64,000 nt of DNA from Syngnathus acus (taxonomy: Eukaryota; Chordata; Actinopteri; Syngnathiformes; Syngnathidae), in NCBI RefSeq assembly GCF_901709675.1, contig NC_051095.1:24434456-24498455 (forward strand), written 5' to 3'. Made by a program: the position numbers and the translations under genes. Of this stretch, positions 1-10,482 are shown in pieces. The notes below the pieces were generated by a model. That model made no database searches, was not told the DNA's origin, and saw only the letters and a program-made list of their open reading frames with translations. The stretch's first letter is position 1. Each line of letters opens with the position of its first letter.

Positions 1-1
1 G

Positions 2-69
2 TACAGTTGTGCGGTCGGCGGTACGCTACGGTTGGGCGTTCAGCGGTGCGCTACAGTTGCGCGATCGGA
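2..69. repeat. 25-bp GC-rich minisatellite, about 2.7 units, cut by window edge
   Basis: Two full 25-bp units (2-26 and 27-51) and a partial third (52-69) share the pattern TAC-R-GTTG-GCG...CGG-T-CGC with several substitutions. The array may continue to the left of the window. No coding role is visible. Confidence 0.6.
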
Positions 70-120
70 CATAAATGCACAAATAAAAAACATGATTTAA
101 AAAGGCGTTTTGTTTAGTGG

Positions 121-667
121 TAACTTCACACTGGATTTCAAGTAACTTGGATTTTGCTCCTCTCCAGCCTTTTCTTCAGACTCTGTCGCCTTGACTTCCA
201 AATGAAATACAAAACTTGCTTTCGTCTGAAAAGAGGATTTTGGACCACTCTGCAACTGTCCAGAGCTTCTTTTCCATAGCCCAAGTCAGACGCTTCTTCC
301 GTTGTCTTGAGTTCAGAAGTGGCTTGACCATAGGAATACGGCTATTGTAGCCCATTTCCCGGAAACTTCTGTGAACAGTGGCTTTTGATACCTGGACTCC
401 AGCTTCAGTCCACTGTCTTTGAAGCTCCCCCAAATTCTGGAAGTGACTCTTCTTCACAATGCTGTTAAGGCTGCGGTCATCTCTCTTGGTTGTGCAGCGT
501 TTCTTGCCACATTTCCCCCTTCCAACAGACTTTTTGTGGATGTGCTTTGAAACTGCACTCTGTGAACAGCTTGCTCTTTGAGAAATTTCTATTTGTGTCT
601 TACCCTCCTAATGGAGGGTGTCAATGATGGTCCTCTGTACAGCAGTCAGATCAGCAGTCTTCCCCAT
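121..667 (-). pseudogene. Tc1-like transposase, N-terminal two thirds, broken
   Basis: The start ATG (complement of 665-667) opens the same N-terminus as the copy at 23454. An early in-frame stop follows TLH (near residue 20), where the relatives have Gln. The second open part, 176-457, carries the linker between the DNA-binding helix-turn-helix region and the DDE domain, through to the first catalytic Asp (FSDESKF). The second Asp and the Glu are missing. It would have cut and pasted the element at TA sites; it cannot do so now. Confidence 0.85.
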
Positions 668-996
668 ACTTGTGATTTAGTTTACTGAACCAAGCTGAGT
701 GTTTTTCAAGGCTCAGGAAACCCTTGCAGGTGTTTCGAGTTCATTAGACGATTCAAGTGATTAGTTGAATACCCTACTAGAATACTTTTTCATGATATTC
801 TAATATTTTGAGATAGGATATTTGAGTTTTCTTAAGCTGTATGCCATAATATTAAAAATATTAAAATAATAAAAGGCTGGCAATATTTCAGTTGATTTGT
901 AATGAATCCAGAATGTATGATATTTTTGGTTTTTTAATTGCATTACAGAAAATAAAGAACTTTATCACAATATTCAAATTTTCTGAGACAGTCCTG
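121..996 (-). mobile_element. Tc1-like DNA transposon relic, copy 1
   Basis: The right end at 996 (GACAGTCCTG) matches the terminal inverted repeat of the other two copies at 22137-25792 and 56255-62735. The element lacks everything downstream of the middle of the transposase: homology stops near 121. The end lies next to CATATA rather than a clean TA, so one target base has probably mutated. Orientation is such that the transposase reads on the minus strand. Confidence 0.85.
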
Positions 997-1175
997 CATA
1001 TATGTATATATATATATATATATATATGCCTTTTTTTGTTCATAATATCAGTGGGTGGCATATTGCTAATGTGAAATCATATATATATATAGATATATAT
1101 ATCTATATATCTATATATATATGCCTTTTTTTGTTCATAATATCAGTGGGTGGCATATCGCTAATGTGAAATCAT
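997..1175. repeat. (TA)n tract and tandem duplication of about 95 bp
   Basis: A 55-bp block beginning ATGCCTTTTTTTGTTC occurs at 1026-1080 and again at 1121-1175, each followed or preceded by (TA)n. The two blocks differ at one or two bases, so the duplication is fairly recent. From 1176 to 2280 the sequence is AT-rich and appears unique; no gene or known repeat was recognised there. Confidence 0.7.
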
Positions 1176-2280
1176 ACTACAAAAACCCAGAGGCCGACTC
1201 TAGACAGTTCTGTTTAGTGACAATGGTTATGTGACAGCCATAGCCAATTGTTTCATGTCAGTGTGGGTGACCCTTCCGGCTTCATTCACCAGCGTTTTCA
1301 CAGTCACGGGTTAATTGGAGGTTTTGAATTTCCTGCGGTCATGAATGTAGGCGGCAACACTGCCTCTTGCCCTATTTCGGCTAGAAAAGACTCCAACTAC
1401 TTATGACCTTCCATGAATAAGTGTTCATAGTCTGTGGTAAATACTGAAGATGTAGTTGTCCATGAGAGATTTAGATTGCTGGTGCAAATGATTAATGATT
1501 TCAGCACATATGCATATTTAATGTTATTAATAATTGATGAGAGCGATCATTTGTAAAATAAATTTCACTGGAATTTCAAAAGTTGCCAAACCCTTGTACT
1601 TTGCTGACTTAATATTTGGAAATTATTTTCTTTTAAATTCAATTATATTTTTCCATACTTTAGCACAATAAATGGTTTTCCTAAAAAGAAACACTCATCG
1701 GTGGGAGTCAGTTAGTAGTTATATCTTAAGGCTTAAGATATTTGGAAAAGAAAATTGTCTCATAGGTAGAAATTTTCATGTCAATCAGGTCAATATATAC
1801 GTATTTATAACACTCGGCACATACTGAATTTTGCTTCAGTTTAAAATGCAAATATGTTGTATGTTTAATCTGATGCAAATGATAAAGGGGAGGAAGAATA
1901 CTCTATATTCAAAAAATTGCCTTGCTTGAATTTACTGCATTAGACTTGGTTGGAACACCCCATTAATGGTTTTCTGGTTCATTAAAATTCAATTCAGGTA
2001 TATGATGTGTTGTTATACTGTCATTACGCTACAATCAATCACTGGTAACTCAACCTGAGCTATTAAAAATGAAGATCAGAGCAAGTCAAGTAAAAGGATT
2101 GTTAAGCAGTCTCATTATGTATCTACAACACATATGTTCTCCACGCATGGACTCATCAAGATTGGGGTGAGATGCAGAGTGTATTAGAGGGCTGTTGAGT
2201 ACAGGTACCTTGGTGGCTCAAACTGAATGTCTAATTACCATCACCCCTCTGGTGGAAAAGAGCCTAGGATTTTGAGTGAG

Positions 2281-2375
2281 GTCTATCCATCCATCCAACC
2301 CATCCATCTGTCTGTCCATTCATCCATCCATGAACTCATCCACTTATCAGAAGTTGGGTTGCAGGGGCAAGAGCT
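2281..2375 (-). mobile_element. RTE/Rex3-like LINE 3' end relic
   Basis: A CCATCCAT-rich run is followed by a decayed match to the 3' end of the LINE at 40190-41357 (complement of the GGATAAGCGGAAGAAGATGG region: CTTATCAGAAGTTGGGTTGCAGGGGCA). Only the tail survives. Confidence 0.5.
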
Positions 2376-2496
2376 TAATTAGGATGGACATATCATGCTT
2401 ATAAATCATACCTTTTTACATTTTAACAATTCAGTTGTGGTCTATATAAAGTGGAACAACAATACCTTTGTCTGAATTCCTCATCATCATCGCAAG

Positions 2497-5044
2497 TTGA
2501 CGGCCAGTTTGTTTCATGGAGTGGCGTTTCGGGGTGTACCAGGGGGCAGAGTTGGTGAATGAGACAGAGGAAGTTTTCCAGGGGGCTAGGGAGTCAAGGG
2601 AGTCAGAGAGGATGTTGTTGAGCATGATGGCGAGGTCATCAGGGGAAGAGGGGGTGGGGTCAGAGGGAAGGGCAGAGGATATGAGCTGGCAAAGTGTGAG
2701 TGGGTTTACTGTCTCTACTGTTGCGGTATGAGATGGCGTGTTTTGTGGGATTATGAGGCGAGGGTAGAGGGGCGGAGAAGAGGATGCAGATATTTTCTAA
2801 CAGTGGCAAGGTGAGACGAGGCAAGGCAAGGCTATTTGTATCACATTTGTAACACATTTCAGCAACAAGGCAATACAAAGTGCTTCACACAAAACATGAA
2901 AGGCATCAAAGAAAAAGAAAACATTAAAAGCATCAGGGCACAGTTAAAAAAAAAATAAGAAAATGAAGGACAATTGATTAAAATTAAAATCAGTAAAAAT
3001 CTAAATAAAACAGGAATGGGGTTACAGTGCAATGTAAAATCAAAAATAAAATCAGCAATAGGCAGCAGCAAACAAAAAAGTCTTCAGCTCTGATTTAAAA
3101 ACATTGAGAGTTGCAGCAGACCTGCATGTCTCTGGGAGTTTGTTCCAGATATTTGGATCATAGAAGCATGGACAAGCTTTTCCAAATCTTGCTGAGACAT
3201 AAGGCCTTTAATGCTTGATATGTTCTTCAGGTGGTAGTAGGCTGACTTTGTAATGGTTTTAATGTGACTGTTGAAATTCAGGTCTGAGTCCATAACTACA
3301 CCAATATTTCTAGCTTGGTTTGCGGGCTTTGACATCACCGATTGAAGCTGAGCACTGTCTTTTAATTGTTCCTCTTTTGCTACAAAAACAATTACTTCAG
3401 TTTTATCTTTGTTTAATTGGAGAAAGTTCTGGCCCACCTGTCATTGATTTGTTCAATGCATTTACTCAGTGTTTGTATGGGATTATAATCTCCTGGTGAT
3501 ATGGTGATATAAAGGCAAGCGGGCGGGGGGTGTGGCCTTTGGTGTGGGTGGGGAAGTTGATATCCCGGGTAAGATGGAAGCAGTCCAGAAGAGAGATATA
3601 GTCGGACGCCAGTGGGGCAGTTGGCTGGTTGATGTTGATGTTGAAGTCACTGGTGAGTCGGAGGCGGGAAGAGACAGATGATACAATGGTGAGGAGTTCA
3701 GTGAGTTCAGAAAGAAAAGACGGGTGTGACTTTGGCGGACGGTAGATGAGAACAGCAGTAGTAGAATTAGGGAGGGAGAAAGTGTTGCAAAAGCGAGATA
3801 TTCAAAGGATGAAATAGATGGGAGGTTTAGGTTCAGTTCAGTGATGGGTAGGGACTACTAATGGAGGACAGCAATACCACCCCATCGCTCAGAGAGGCGG
3901 GGTTTGGCGATGTAGCTGAAGTTGGATGGAGTGGCTTGGTTGGGAGCCAAGAAATCCAGGGAATGTTACCATGTTTCACAGAGAAGGAGCAGATCCAAGT
4001 TGTTGTCCAGGAGCAATTAAAAAATAACACGTGATTTGTTGGAGAGGGAGCGACAGTTCAGCAGTGCGAAGGAGATGGATGGAGGAGCAGGGGGGGGTAG
4101 GGGGGGTGGTTGTTGAGGTTGTCAGTATGGGAGGTGGGGGTGACGGGGGGCGAGAGGTAGTCCAGAAAGTGGGGATGGGTGAGCCGTCGGGGAAGTGTCG
4201 GTTCAAAGACAGTCCAGAGCTACGGTGAATTTAGCGGTGACGGCGAAGGATCCCAGCCTTGCTGGCAGCGGAAGCAGCAGCAGCAGGGAGATGGTGGTTA
4301 TTGTTGAGGCGATGAAGATCAGCACAAGTGTAGATGAGTGAGCTAGAAGTTGGTGGAGTAGGAGCCCGGAGTAGCAGAAGTGATAGTCCATGGAAGAGAT
4401 GAGACGTGAGAGCAACTGGAGCAATAGTCCAGGTAGTATGCTAGCAGTGGCTAGTAACTGGTTAGCTAAAAGCTGGTGGTCAGTGAGATGTGTGGAAGCA
4501 GCAGTGGATCGGGTGGTGATGTTGGTGCAGTGAGTGGTGGTGTTGGTGATCCCGACTGTACCTGCACAAACGGCAAGCCCCAGTGTGCCATGGTGGCACA
4601 CAGCTGAGCCACGGCTGGTGAGCTCGCAGTGAGTGGAGGCTCCCCCTGAGGACGCCGGCCGGGTGGCCAGAGAGCTGGGTCAAAGCTGTTGCCGAGTCCA
4701 GAGCAAGCGGCCACAGGCGGTTTGGCTAGCTGGCTAACGTAGCTGGGAGTCTGAGGGAGCGGGAACAGAAAGGTGTGAGCGGAGCTGCGGAGATGCGTGG
4801 TGGACGAGAGACAACACGAGAAAAATAAAAGAAGAGACGGGCGCACTTAAAACGGGAAAACGCAAAACAAGTAGCGGACAAAGAAGTAGCGGACATGGTC
4901 TGGAACAGAAGCGGCAGTCAACAGTCCAGACGTCAGCGTTGCTCTAACCCGGAAGACAACAGACGCAGGTGCGCAGTTGGGGGTGGGCGGGGAATGAGTA
5001 AGGAATAAAAGATCGTCCAGCCTCAGATAAATAAAACTGAAATA
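2497..5044 (-). mobile_element. L2/CR1-group LINE, endonuclease part, interrupted by a second LINE
   Basis: Read on the minus strand this holds a GC-rich 5' region (5044 to about 4200), then apurinic endonuclease-like coding (near 3990-3870, with CETW, then a segment ending SERWGGIAVLH), then, after the inserted LINE at 2803-3482, the linker between endonuclease and reverse transcriptase (2780-2500, with SFTNSAPWYTP and GRQL). Frames shift several times and stops are present, so it is dead. It ends near 2497 before the reverse transcriptase begins, so the 3' part has been lost. Family naming rests on the general L2/CR1 pattern only. Confidence 0.7.
2803..3482 (-). mobile_element. L2-type LINE, 5'-truncated, inserted in the older LINE
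   Basis: It encodes the C-terminal part of a reverse transcriptase (3084-3437 minus; motifs LNKDKTEV, LGVVMDSDLNF, SAYYHLKNI, QQDLEKLVHA) and then a 3' untranslated region ending in GGCAAGGCAAGGC followed by a segment like the standard fish L2 3' end (AAGGCAATACAAAGTGCTTCACA). Downstream coding after LVHA is scrambled. The flanking endonuclease reading frame of the host LINE resumes on both sides, which shows that this copy came later. Confidence 0.75.
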
Positions 5045-5069
5045 ATGCAAGTTTTTTATTCTTTCTTGT

Positions 5070-5137
5070 GCGGCCTGGTTCCAAATGAGCCACGGACTGG
5101 TACCGGTCCGCGGCCCACGGGTTGGGTACCACTGTTC
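5070..5137. mobile_element. hAT terminal fragment
   Basis: The stretch GCGGCCTGGTTCC...GGTTGGGTACCACTG resembles the ends of fish hAT elements that terminate in CAGTGGTACCCAACC (reverse complement). Only one end is present and no target duplication can be paired. Confidence 0.45.
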
Positions 5138-5400
5138 TGGATGACCAATCTTCTAACTTTATCTCTCAGGAAAAGCCCAGACAACCTCTGGAGGAAACTC
5201 ATTTCGGCTGCGTGTATTTTTACCTTATTCTTTCAGTCCATATATGGTGAGGGTAGGACGGTAGAGTGCCCAATAAATAGAGAAATTTGCTTTTCAGCTT
5301 ATATCCTTTACCACAACGGACCAACACAAAATCTAGATCATAGTAGACGTTGCACCAATCCAGCTGTAGAACTTCCATTTCATTATAAGTGAATGAATTT
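5138..5400 (-). mobile_element. RTE/Rex3-like LINE fragment, decayed
   Basis: The block around 5160-5215 is a diverged reverse complement of 40960-41030 in the RTE-like LINE (CTCAGGAAAAGCCCAGACAACC and GGAGGAAACTCATTTCGG). It encodes relics of the segment with MSFLRRV. The reading frame is broken and the edges are uncertain. Confidence 0.6.
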
Positions 5401-5465
5401 CCAACTGGGTCTCATCAGGTTCACCTCCACTCTGGCTCTGGACTTAAATTTACTGTGAGTGGTGG

Positions 5466-5640
5466 ACATAATAATAATGATAATGATAATAATAATACAT
5501 TTTATTTATAAGGTGCCTTTCAAGGCACTCAAGGTCGCCATACAGACACAAAACAGCATAAAAAACGACAGTAGAGCAGCGGCAGCAAGTCGCGCCAGCG
5601 TTCACTCACATCCGGTAGACACAATTACAGCATATTATCA
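5466..5640 (-). mobile_element. LINE/SINE 3' end with (ATA)n tail
   Basis: (ATA)n at 5466-5499 is followed by CATTTTATTTATAAGGTGCCTTTCAAGGCACTCAAGG, the reverse complement of a common fish LINE 3' end. Nothing coding remains. Confidence 0.55.
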
Positions 5641-6030
5641 GGATAAAAAAAACCAAACAAAAAAAACCCGTGACCTTAATGACAGAGGGGAAAAAAAGAT
5701 ATATATATATATTTTTTTTGGTGATTCTCGTGACCAAATTATTATTTTTAAATTTGTTTAGAGCAGCATGTCCAAAGTCCGGCCGCGGGCCAAATCCGGC
5801 CCCCGGTCAGATTTCATACGGCCCGCAGCTTCGGTCTTATAATATATATATAATTATTTATTATTTATGGCCCGCCTGCACTGTCAAACTGAATAAAATA
5901 AATCATGAAACTTGAAACTGTAATTTCTCCTATTACCAAAATGTAGCAGCACCACCCCTCTCCGCTCATTTCTGCCATGGCGACTGCAAAGAAAACGAGG
6001 AAAGTTGACATTGAGGGCCGTCGCTTTCAA

Positions 6031-7209
6031 GATAAGATAAGATAAAATAATCCTTTATTATTCCCTCAATGGGGAAACTCCTGTGTAAGCAGCAGTACAC
6101 TTAACATACACACACACGCATGCGGGGAAGGGGATAAAAGATTTAAAAAAGTAAGAGATATATATAATAAAAAAAAAATATGGACAGTATATACACAATA
6201 CACAATATACAGTGGAGATAAAAAAAGTATTAGGTAAAAAAATACTGCAAAAGAAGAAAAAAAAACAGTGCAAAAAAAGCAGGTAAAAAGAGTATGAGGT
6301 AGACAGATATTGCACATATGATTGCACATACGGTTATTGCACGTTATTATTGCACGTAATTATTGTCCGTTAGCTACAGTGATTAGCCTGGTTATACAGT
6401 CTGATGGCAGCAGGGAGGAAGGACCTGCGATGCCTCTCGGTGGTGCATCGTGGGTGACGAAGCCGGTCACTGATGGAGCTCTCCAGGGCCCTGACAGTCT
6501 CATGAAGGGGGTGGGAGACGTTGTCCATGATGGAGGACAGCTTAGCCACCATCCTCCTCTCCCCCACCACCTCCACCCGGTCCAGACTGCAGCCCAGGAC
6601 AGAGCCGGCTTTCTTCACCACCTTGTCCAGCCTCTTCCTCTCCGCTGCAGTGATGCCGCTGCTCCAGCAGACCACCCCATAAAAAATGGCGGACGCCACC
6701 ACAGAGTCGTAGAAGGTCCTTAGGAGGCCGTCCCTCACTCCGAAGGACCTCAGTCTGCGCAGCAGGTGGAGTCTGCTCTGGCCCTTCTTGTATAGGGCCT
6801 GAGTGTTACCAGTCCAGTCCAGTTTATTGTTCAGGTGAACACCCAGGTACTTGTAAGAGTCCACAATCTCTACGTCCGTTCCCTGGATGTTCACCGGCGA
6901 GGAGGGGACTTTGCGCCGGCGGAAGTCCACCACCAGCTCCTTTGTTTTTCCAGAGTTAATCTGGAGGCGGTTCCGCTGGCACCAGTCCACGAATCTGTGA
7001 TTCAGTCCTCGGTACTCCGTCTCGTCTCCGTCGTTAATGAGACCGACGATGGCGGAGTCGTCCGAGAACCTCTGGAGGTGGCAGGTTGATGTGTGGTGGG
7101 TGAAGTCAGCTGTGTAGATGGTGAAGAGGAGGGGGGCCAGGACGGTCCCCTGTGGAGCTCCTGTGTTGCAGACCACCGTGTCAGACACACGGCCTCCTGT
7201 CCTCACAAA
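6031..7209 (-). mobile_element. Rex1/L2-like LINE, 5'-truncated, inside the hAT
   Basis: Its 3' end lies at 6031, with the tail (GATAA)n and the AATAATCCTTTATTATTCCC pattern. The element carries only the second half of the reverse transcriptase and the C-terminal region. The 5' edge is at about 7209, where the hAT frame resumes. Confidence 0.85.
6370..7206 (-). CDS. LINE reverse transcriptase, C-terminal half (open but partial)
   Basis: An open frame of about 278 codons runs from the truncated 5' end to a stop at 6370. It starts at GGRVSDTVVCNTGAPQG; the GAPQGTVLAPLLFTIY block is RT motif B and FSDDSAIVGLI is the catalytic motif C, with FSDD in place of the usual FADD. NSGKTKELVVDFRR and YLGVHLNNKLDW follow. 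A full ORF2 would add an endonuclease and RT fingers of about 500 residues. It is a dead-on-arrival copy, but its long open frame suggests that it inserted recently. Confidence 0.8.
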   Translation of the reverse strand: MRTGGRVSDTVVCNTGAPQGTVLAPLLFTIYTADFTHHTSTCHLQRFSDDSAIVGLINDGDETEYRGLNHRFVDWCQRNRLQINSGKTKELVVDFRRRKVPSSPVNIQGTDVEIVDSYKYLGVHLNNKLDWTGNTQALYKKGQSRLHLLRRLRSFGVRDGLLRTFYDSVVASAIFYGVVCWSSGITAAERKRLDKVVKKAGSVLGCSLDRVEVVGERRMVAKLSSIMDNVSHPLHETVRALESSISDRLRHPRCTTERHRRSFLPAAIRLYNQANHCS

Positions 7210-8023
7210 AGAGAAATGGGAATTATAACACTTCTTCACTGAGAATCAAGGCAATTGTGTTTGTCTAATTTGTAAAGAGACGGTTGCCTTGTTTAAAGAT
7301 TTCAACATAAAGAGACATTATCAGACTAAACATGATACTGTAAATGACAAGAGCTAAATTCACTTGTTTTAAGTTTTAATAATAACAGACAACTTTGCAT
7401 TACTTATAACTCCTGTTTAAAATCTTTATGAGGCAAAAATAAGTTTAAACTTATGTAAATTTAAGGTATTTCATACAGTTTGTTCAATGTTATCTGACTC
7501 TTCAGATATGAATGAAAGGCAGAATTTGTATTTTTAGAGTTGTTTACATCTGCCTGAGTGGCTTATATTTGGTTATTTTGTCATTTCAAAAATAAAGACA
7601 ATTGTGACAATAAAATTTGTTTTATCACAGTGTGTATTTGCATGAAATTTTTGGAGTTAAAAAATGTCCGAAAAAACTATTGGCCCCAGGGCCCTTCACT
7701 TTAAAATGTTTGGACACCCCTGGTTTAGAGAATTATGAAAACTCTCCAAATGACTTTTGCATTGGTGGCGGAGTAGGTCCTTGGGGTCATGGTTTTGGGT
7801 ATCTTCCTGCGGACCCGTCCGGTTCCGCGTGGAGCTTTCTCGCAGAGGAAGCGGTGGTGACTGCGGACGCATCGTATCTCTCCCTGGTTTGCCTCGTTCC
7901 GAAGGCGGCTGACTCAGCTCCCAAGTCTCCATCAAGCTGCGCGGGCAGCCTGTGCGCGTCCTCGCCGGACCATGAAGGCTTCTGGAGGCCGTCATCCCCG
8001 TCTACCTTGTCCACACAGTTGAT

Positions 8024-8262
8024 GTTGTCCCGGAGATAGTAGCCATCTTTACACGTGCAGTGGAAGCACGTACCCGATGTGGTCCCAGTTACTTCGGCTA
8101 ACGATAGCCGGTTTAGCTGCCGGTCTATCGTCTCGTCAAACAACTTGCTGTTCAATTTTTCCCCAACTCCAACAATCTTTTGGTCGTCGTTGGCAGGTTT
8201 GATGGCTTCCAGGGAGGGAATGCAGCGCAGCAGAGAACAGCTGCCACACAATTCCTGTAGTG
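8024..8262 (-). CDS. possible host exon of unknown gene (Cys-rich segment)
   Basis: On the minus strand an acceptor-like TCACTACAG precedes 8262, and the frame runs through LCGSCSLLRC, VGVGEKLNSKLF, a Cys-rich part with CFHCTCKDGYYLRDN and NCVDK, where a donor-like AAG|GTAGAC occurs at about 8024. The frame stays open to 7787 (154 codons from the ATG at 8251), so a terminal exon is also possible. The last part resembles an EGF-like loop, but I do not recognise the protein. It lies on the same strand as cpeb4 but is not a CPEB sequence. It may instead be part of an unrecognised element or a pseudogene. Confidence 0.3.
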
Positions 8263-8269
8263 ACTAATA

Positions 8270-9195
8270 ATAATAATATGTATATGTATTAACTGTAGTG
8301 TATTCTTTAGTTATCTCTGGGGACAGCTGTGGGCTTAATAGGTCCTTGCCGATACATTGGGGTCATCCACTGTATGACAGCAGTCAGACTGACTTTTCAA
8401 AATATGACATCCCTTATTTGGCATTGTGATTGTTGGGCGTCACTTGTAATCGTGGTAATAGAATATATTGCTCATATTTAAAAACTAAATTAAATGGCAG
8501 AATTGTGTTTGAAAGTTCAAGTATGTGTATGAAGGGACATATTGGCAGCATTTGAGTTACTTGTTTTAAACATTGTGCTGTAAAACATTCTTTCATTAGT
8601 TGTTTAGCTCCACAGTTTTAACTTTACACACACAAAAATGCTTTTTACTGGATAATGTTTGGTCCAGTGTTAAAGTTGCCCTTGAATGAGGACCAAATAT
8701 GACACAACTCACCCTCCATTCGTCTGTACCAGAGAACCAAATCACAAAACAATGCATAAAAAACCCAAAATGCTCTACCCTTGCCATAAAAAGCAAATAG
8801 CTCCAAAAGGTATTCCAATAGAGAGGCTTTCAAGGCAGTTAAAAGCCATGCACAGAGGGAGATTGTCACTATAAATCTCATCTGGTGAAAATGGGGCCGA
8901 CGTCCTCTGCCACAGAAACATTACTAATTACCAGATGCTGCTCTATAATTACTGTGTGAAGTGTCTCCTCACTGCAACACTATCACTTAGTCTCTGTGTC
9001 TTAATCTGCCCTTGTGCATATTATGTCTCTAGTCTTCTCCCATCGATTTTGTGTTGCTTGACGTTACTGTTTGATGACTGATGGTATTCAATATTCCACA
9101 GACCCAGGAAAGTTAGGATTACCCAGTTGGGACATGTGTCTGTGCAGATTGTCAGTAAAATGGTCATTCACAAAAAGCAAATTGAAATTGAAAAG
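8270..9195. other. no gene seen (presumed intron)
   Basis: AT-rich sequence with only short chance frames. No transposon termini or coding homology were recognised. Confidence 0.5.
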
Positions 9196-9349
9196 TTTAA
9201 GATCAGGGGATGTTTGAGAATATTTGCCATTTTTCACATGTCCTGTGTTGTTAGTCACCTAAATGTTGAACAGAGGGTGTGATTTACCGAAGTCAAATTC
9301 CTTGTTTGGCACGCTCAAACATGGCGAATAAAAACTCTTGAATCTTGAA
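9196..9349 (+). mobile_element. L2-like LINE 3' UTR fragment
   Basis: The segment GTTTAAGATCAGGGGATGTTTGAGAAT through CCTTGTTTGGCACGCTCAAAC matches the 3' UTR of the LINE at 11100-13651 (13467-13605). The tail is TCTTGAATCTTGAATT rather than (ATTG)n. This is a severely 5'-truncated insertion. Confidence 0.8.
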
Positions 9350-9891
9350 TTGTCAAATATTGTTTGTTTTTTAATCTCCATCGCAAACCGGATATCATAC
9401 GGAGGTCGCCATTACAGATGCGCAGAACGGATGCGCAAGACACGTCAGCTATATAAAGAGCGAGAGTTCAGTTCTAAACCTAAATGCGTATTACAGGTAA
9501 TATTTTATTTCACAACACTTTGCCTTGTTCCTTTCTTCTCTGCTGTTCACTTCAAACACGCTCCATACGAACACAATGCTCTCGTATCAGACGCTTGCTC
9601 GATCACCTGCTCATTTGCTGTCACAATGTACCCTACACAAATCCGAAACATTTCTTCGCTATCGAGTTTGCTAGCGCATGTGCAGTGATACTGACCGGCA
9701 GAATAACATCCGGTTGTTCCCAAAGATGATCTTTTTTCTGAAATAATTTTACGTTTACGGACTTAAGTAAGAGTCAAAATTTGGGTGTGTATTATACATG
9801 GGTACAGGCTTTTTTCCAGCATCGACATGCCATTTCTAGGGTGCGTATTATGCACGGGGGCGCATTATGCATGGAAAAACACGGTATATAC
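9350..9891 (+). mobile_element. family Y MITE-like element, left end missing
   Basis: Strong match to 38450-38950 (opposite strand) and to 19990-20546. The right end is GCGCATTATGCATGGAAAAACACGG followed by TA. The left portion stops where the LINE 3' UTR fragment begins. Non-coding; short open frames here are accidental. Confidence 0.75.
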
Positions 9892-10108
9892 TATTTTCAA
9901 CATGAAGGTTGCCTTTGTGAAGGATGCAGTGAAAGAAGCCCAAAACTCATTTCATTAAAATACAAATAAAACAAATTACAGTGGAAATGTGGTATCTCGA
10001 ATCAAGACAACGAAAGGTTAACGTCAGTATAATCACGTCAAAATAGCGGTCAACGCAGCATGTCGCGAGGTGGAACGTACAATACATAAGGAGCATGCAA
10101 ATACTTAC

Positions 10109-10227
10109 AGGCTTGTCTTTGATGGTGGGGCTGGAGACACACAGATACAGTTTCCCATCCTCTTGGATGCAGGCATCGATCAGAGCCTGAACAGAGCTCT
10201 CATCTTGAAAGAGCAGGAAGGCGTATC
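10109..10227 (-). CDS. cpeb4: CPEB4-type protein, exon with end of RRM1 (119 nt)
   Basis: This exon begins after a CTCCCCAG acceptor and ends at CCT|GTAAGT. It encodes YAFLLFQDESSVQALIDACI and KLYLCVSSPTIKDKP, the RNP1 region and the last strand of the first RNA-recognition motif. In the CPEB2/3/4 group this block is almost invariant and is followed by VQIRPW in the next exon, which is not seen in the 10.1 kb below this point. The phase (2 nt, 39 codons, phase 0 at the end) joins the exon at 10309-10398 exactly. Confidence 0.95.
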
Positions 10228-10308
10228 CTGGGGAGGTGTGATGAGAAGAGCAGTGACCATCAAAGTGCTGTGGCATCCAAAAGAGAACAGGCGTGTAGCA
10301 GTATTCAC

Positions 10309-10398
10309 CTTTTGGGGGGAAATAGGATTTGCTCTCTGCCTTGTGAGGCCAGTCAACAAACAAGTGACCAAAACGACGAAAACTGGCTGTAATTTCAT
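10309..10398 (-). CDS. cpeb4: CPEB4-type protein, exon with RRM1 core (90 nt)
   Basis: Flanked by an acceptor (TTTGTCTTCCAG) and a donor (AAAAG|GTGAAT). It encodes DEITASFRRFGHLFVDWPHK and AESKSYFPPKG. Related CPEB proteins have GPL-VDW where this has GHLFVDW, so two substitutions fall in an otherwise conserved stretch; they may be lineage changes or sequencing errors. Split codons on both sides fit the neighbours (GAA G|AT and AAA G|GA). Confidence 0.95.
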
Positions 10399-10482
10399 CT
10401 GGAAGACAAATGATCACATTTATTTCCATACTGGCGTAGTAACCCTGACACTAGCATAGTGTCTTTCGGATCGTCGCTGTAC

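Larger units (their letters stand above)
5979..7353 (+). pseudogene. hAT transposase N-terminus with BED zinc finger, interrupted
   Basis: The ATG at 5979 opens MATAKKTRKVDIEGRRFQ up to 6030. After the LINE, coding resumes at 7210 with EKWEL, one stop, then HFFTENQGNCVCLICKETVA and an N-x-x-RHYQTKH segment. This is a BED-type finger: Cys-x2-Cys (CLIC) and His-x4-His (HYQTKH), which binds the element's ends in hAT transposases of the GTF2IRD2/ZBED-like group. Reading ends in a stop near 7353; no RNase H-like core follows. Confidence 0.85.
5764..7722 (+). mobile_element. hAT transposon, internally deleted, split by a LINE
   Basis: Ends are CAGCATGTCCAAAGT at the left and TGGACACCCCTG at the right. 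The 8-bp target duplication GTTTAGAG is exact (5756-5763 and 7723-7730). The element carries the start of a hAT transposase (5979 on) and then a short 3' region; the catalytic core is deleted. A LINE at 6031-7209 sits inside its zinc-finger coding region. A 3' fragment of the same family is found at 21369-21485. Confidence 0.92.

Noticed and set aside
4031-4846. Several overlapping frames of 65-132 codons on both strands
   Set aside because: GC-rich 5' region of a decayed LINE; no frame shows coherent homology, although the endonuclease can be followed through frame changes.
6322-6723. 133-codon plus-strand frame
   Set aside because: Shadow of the LINE RT on the minus strand.
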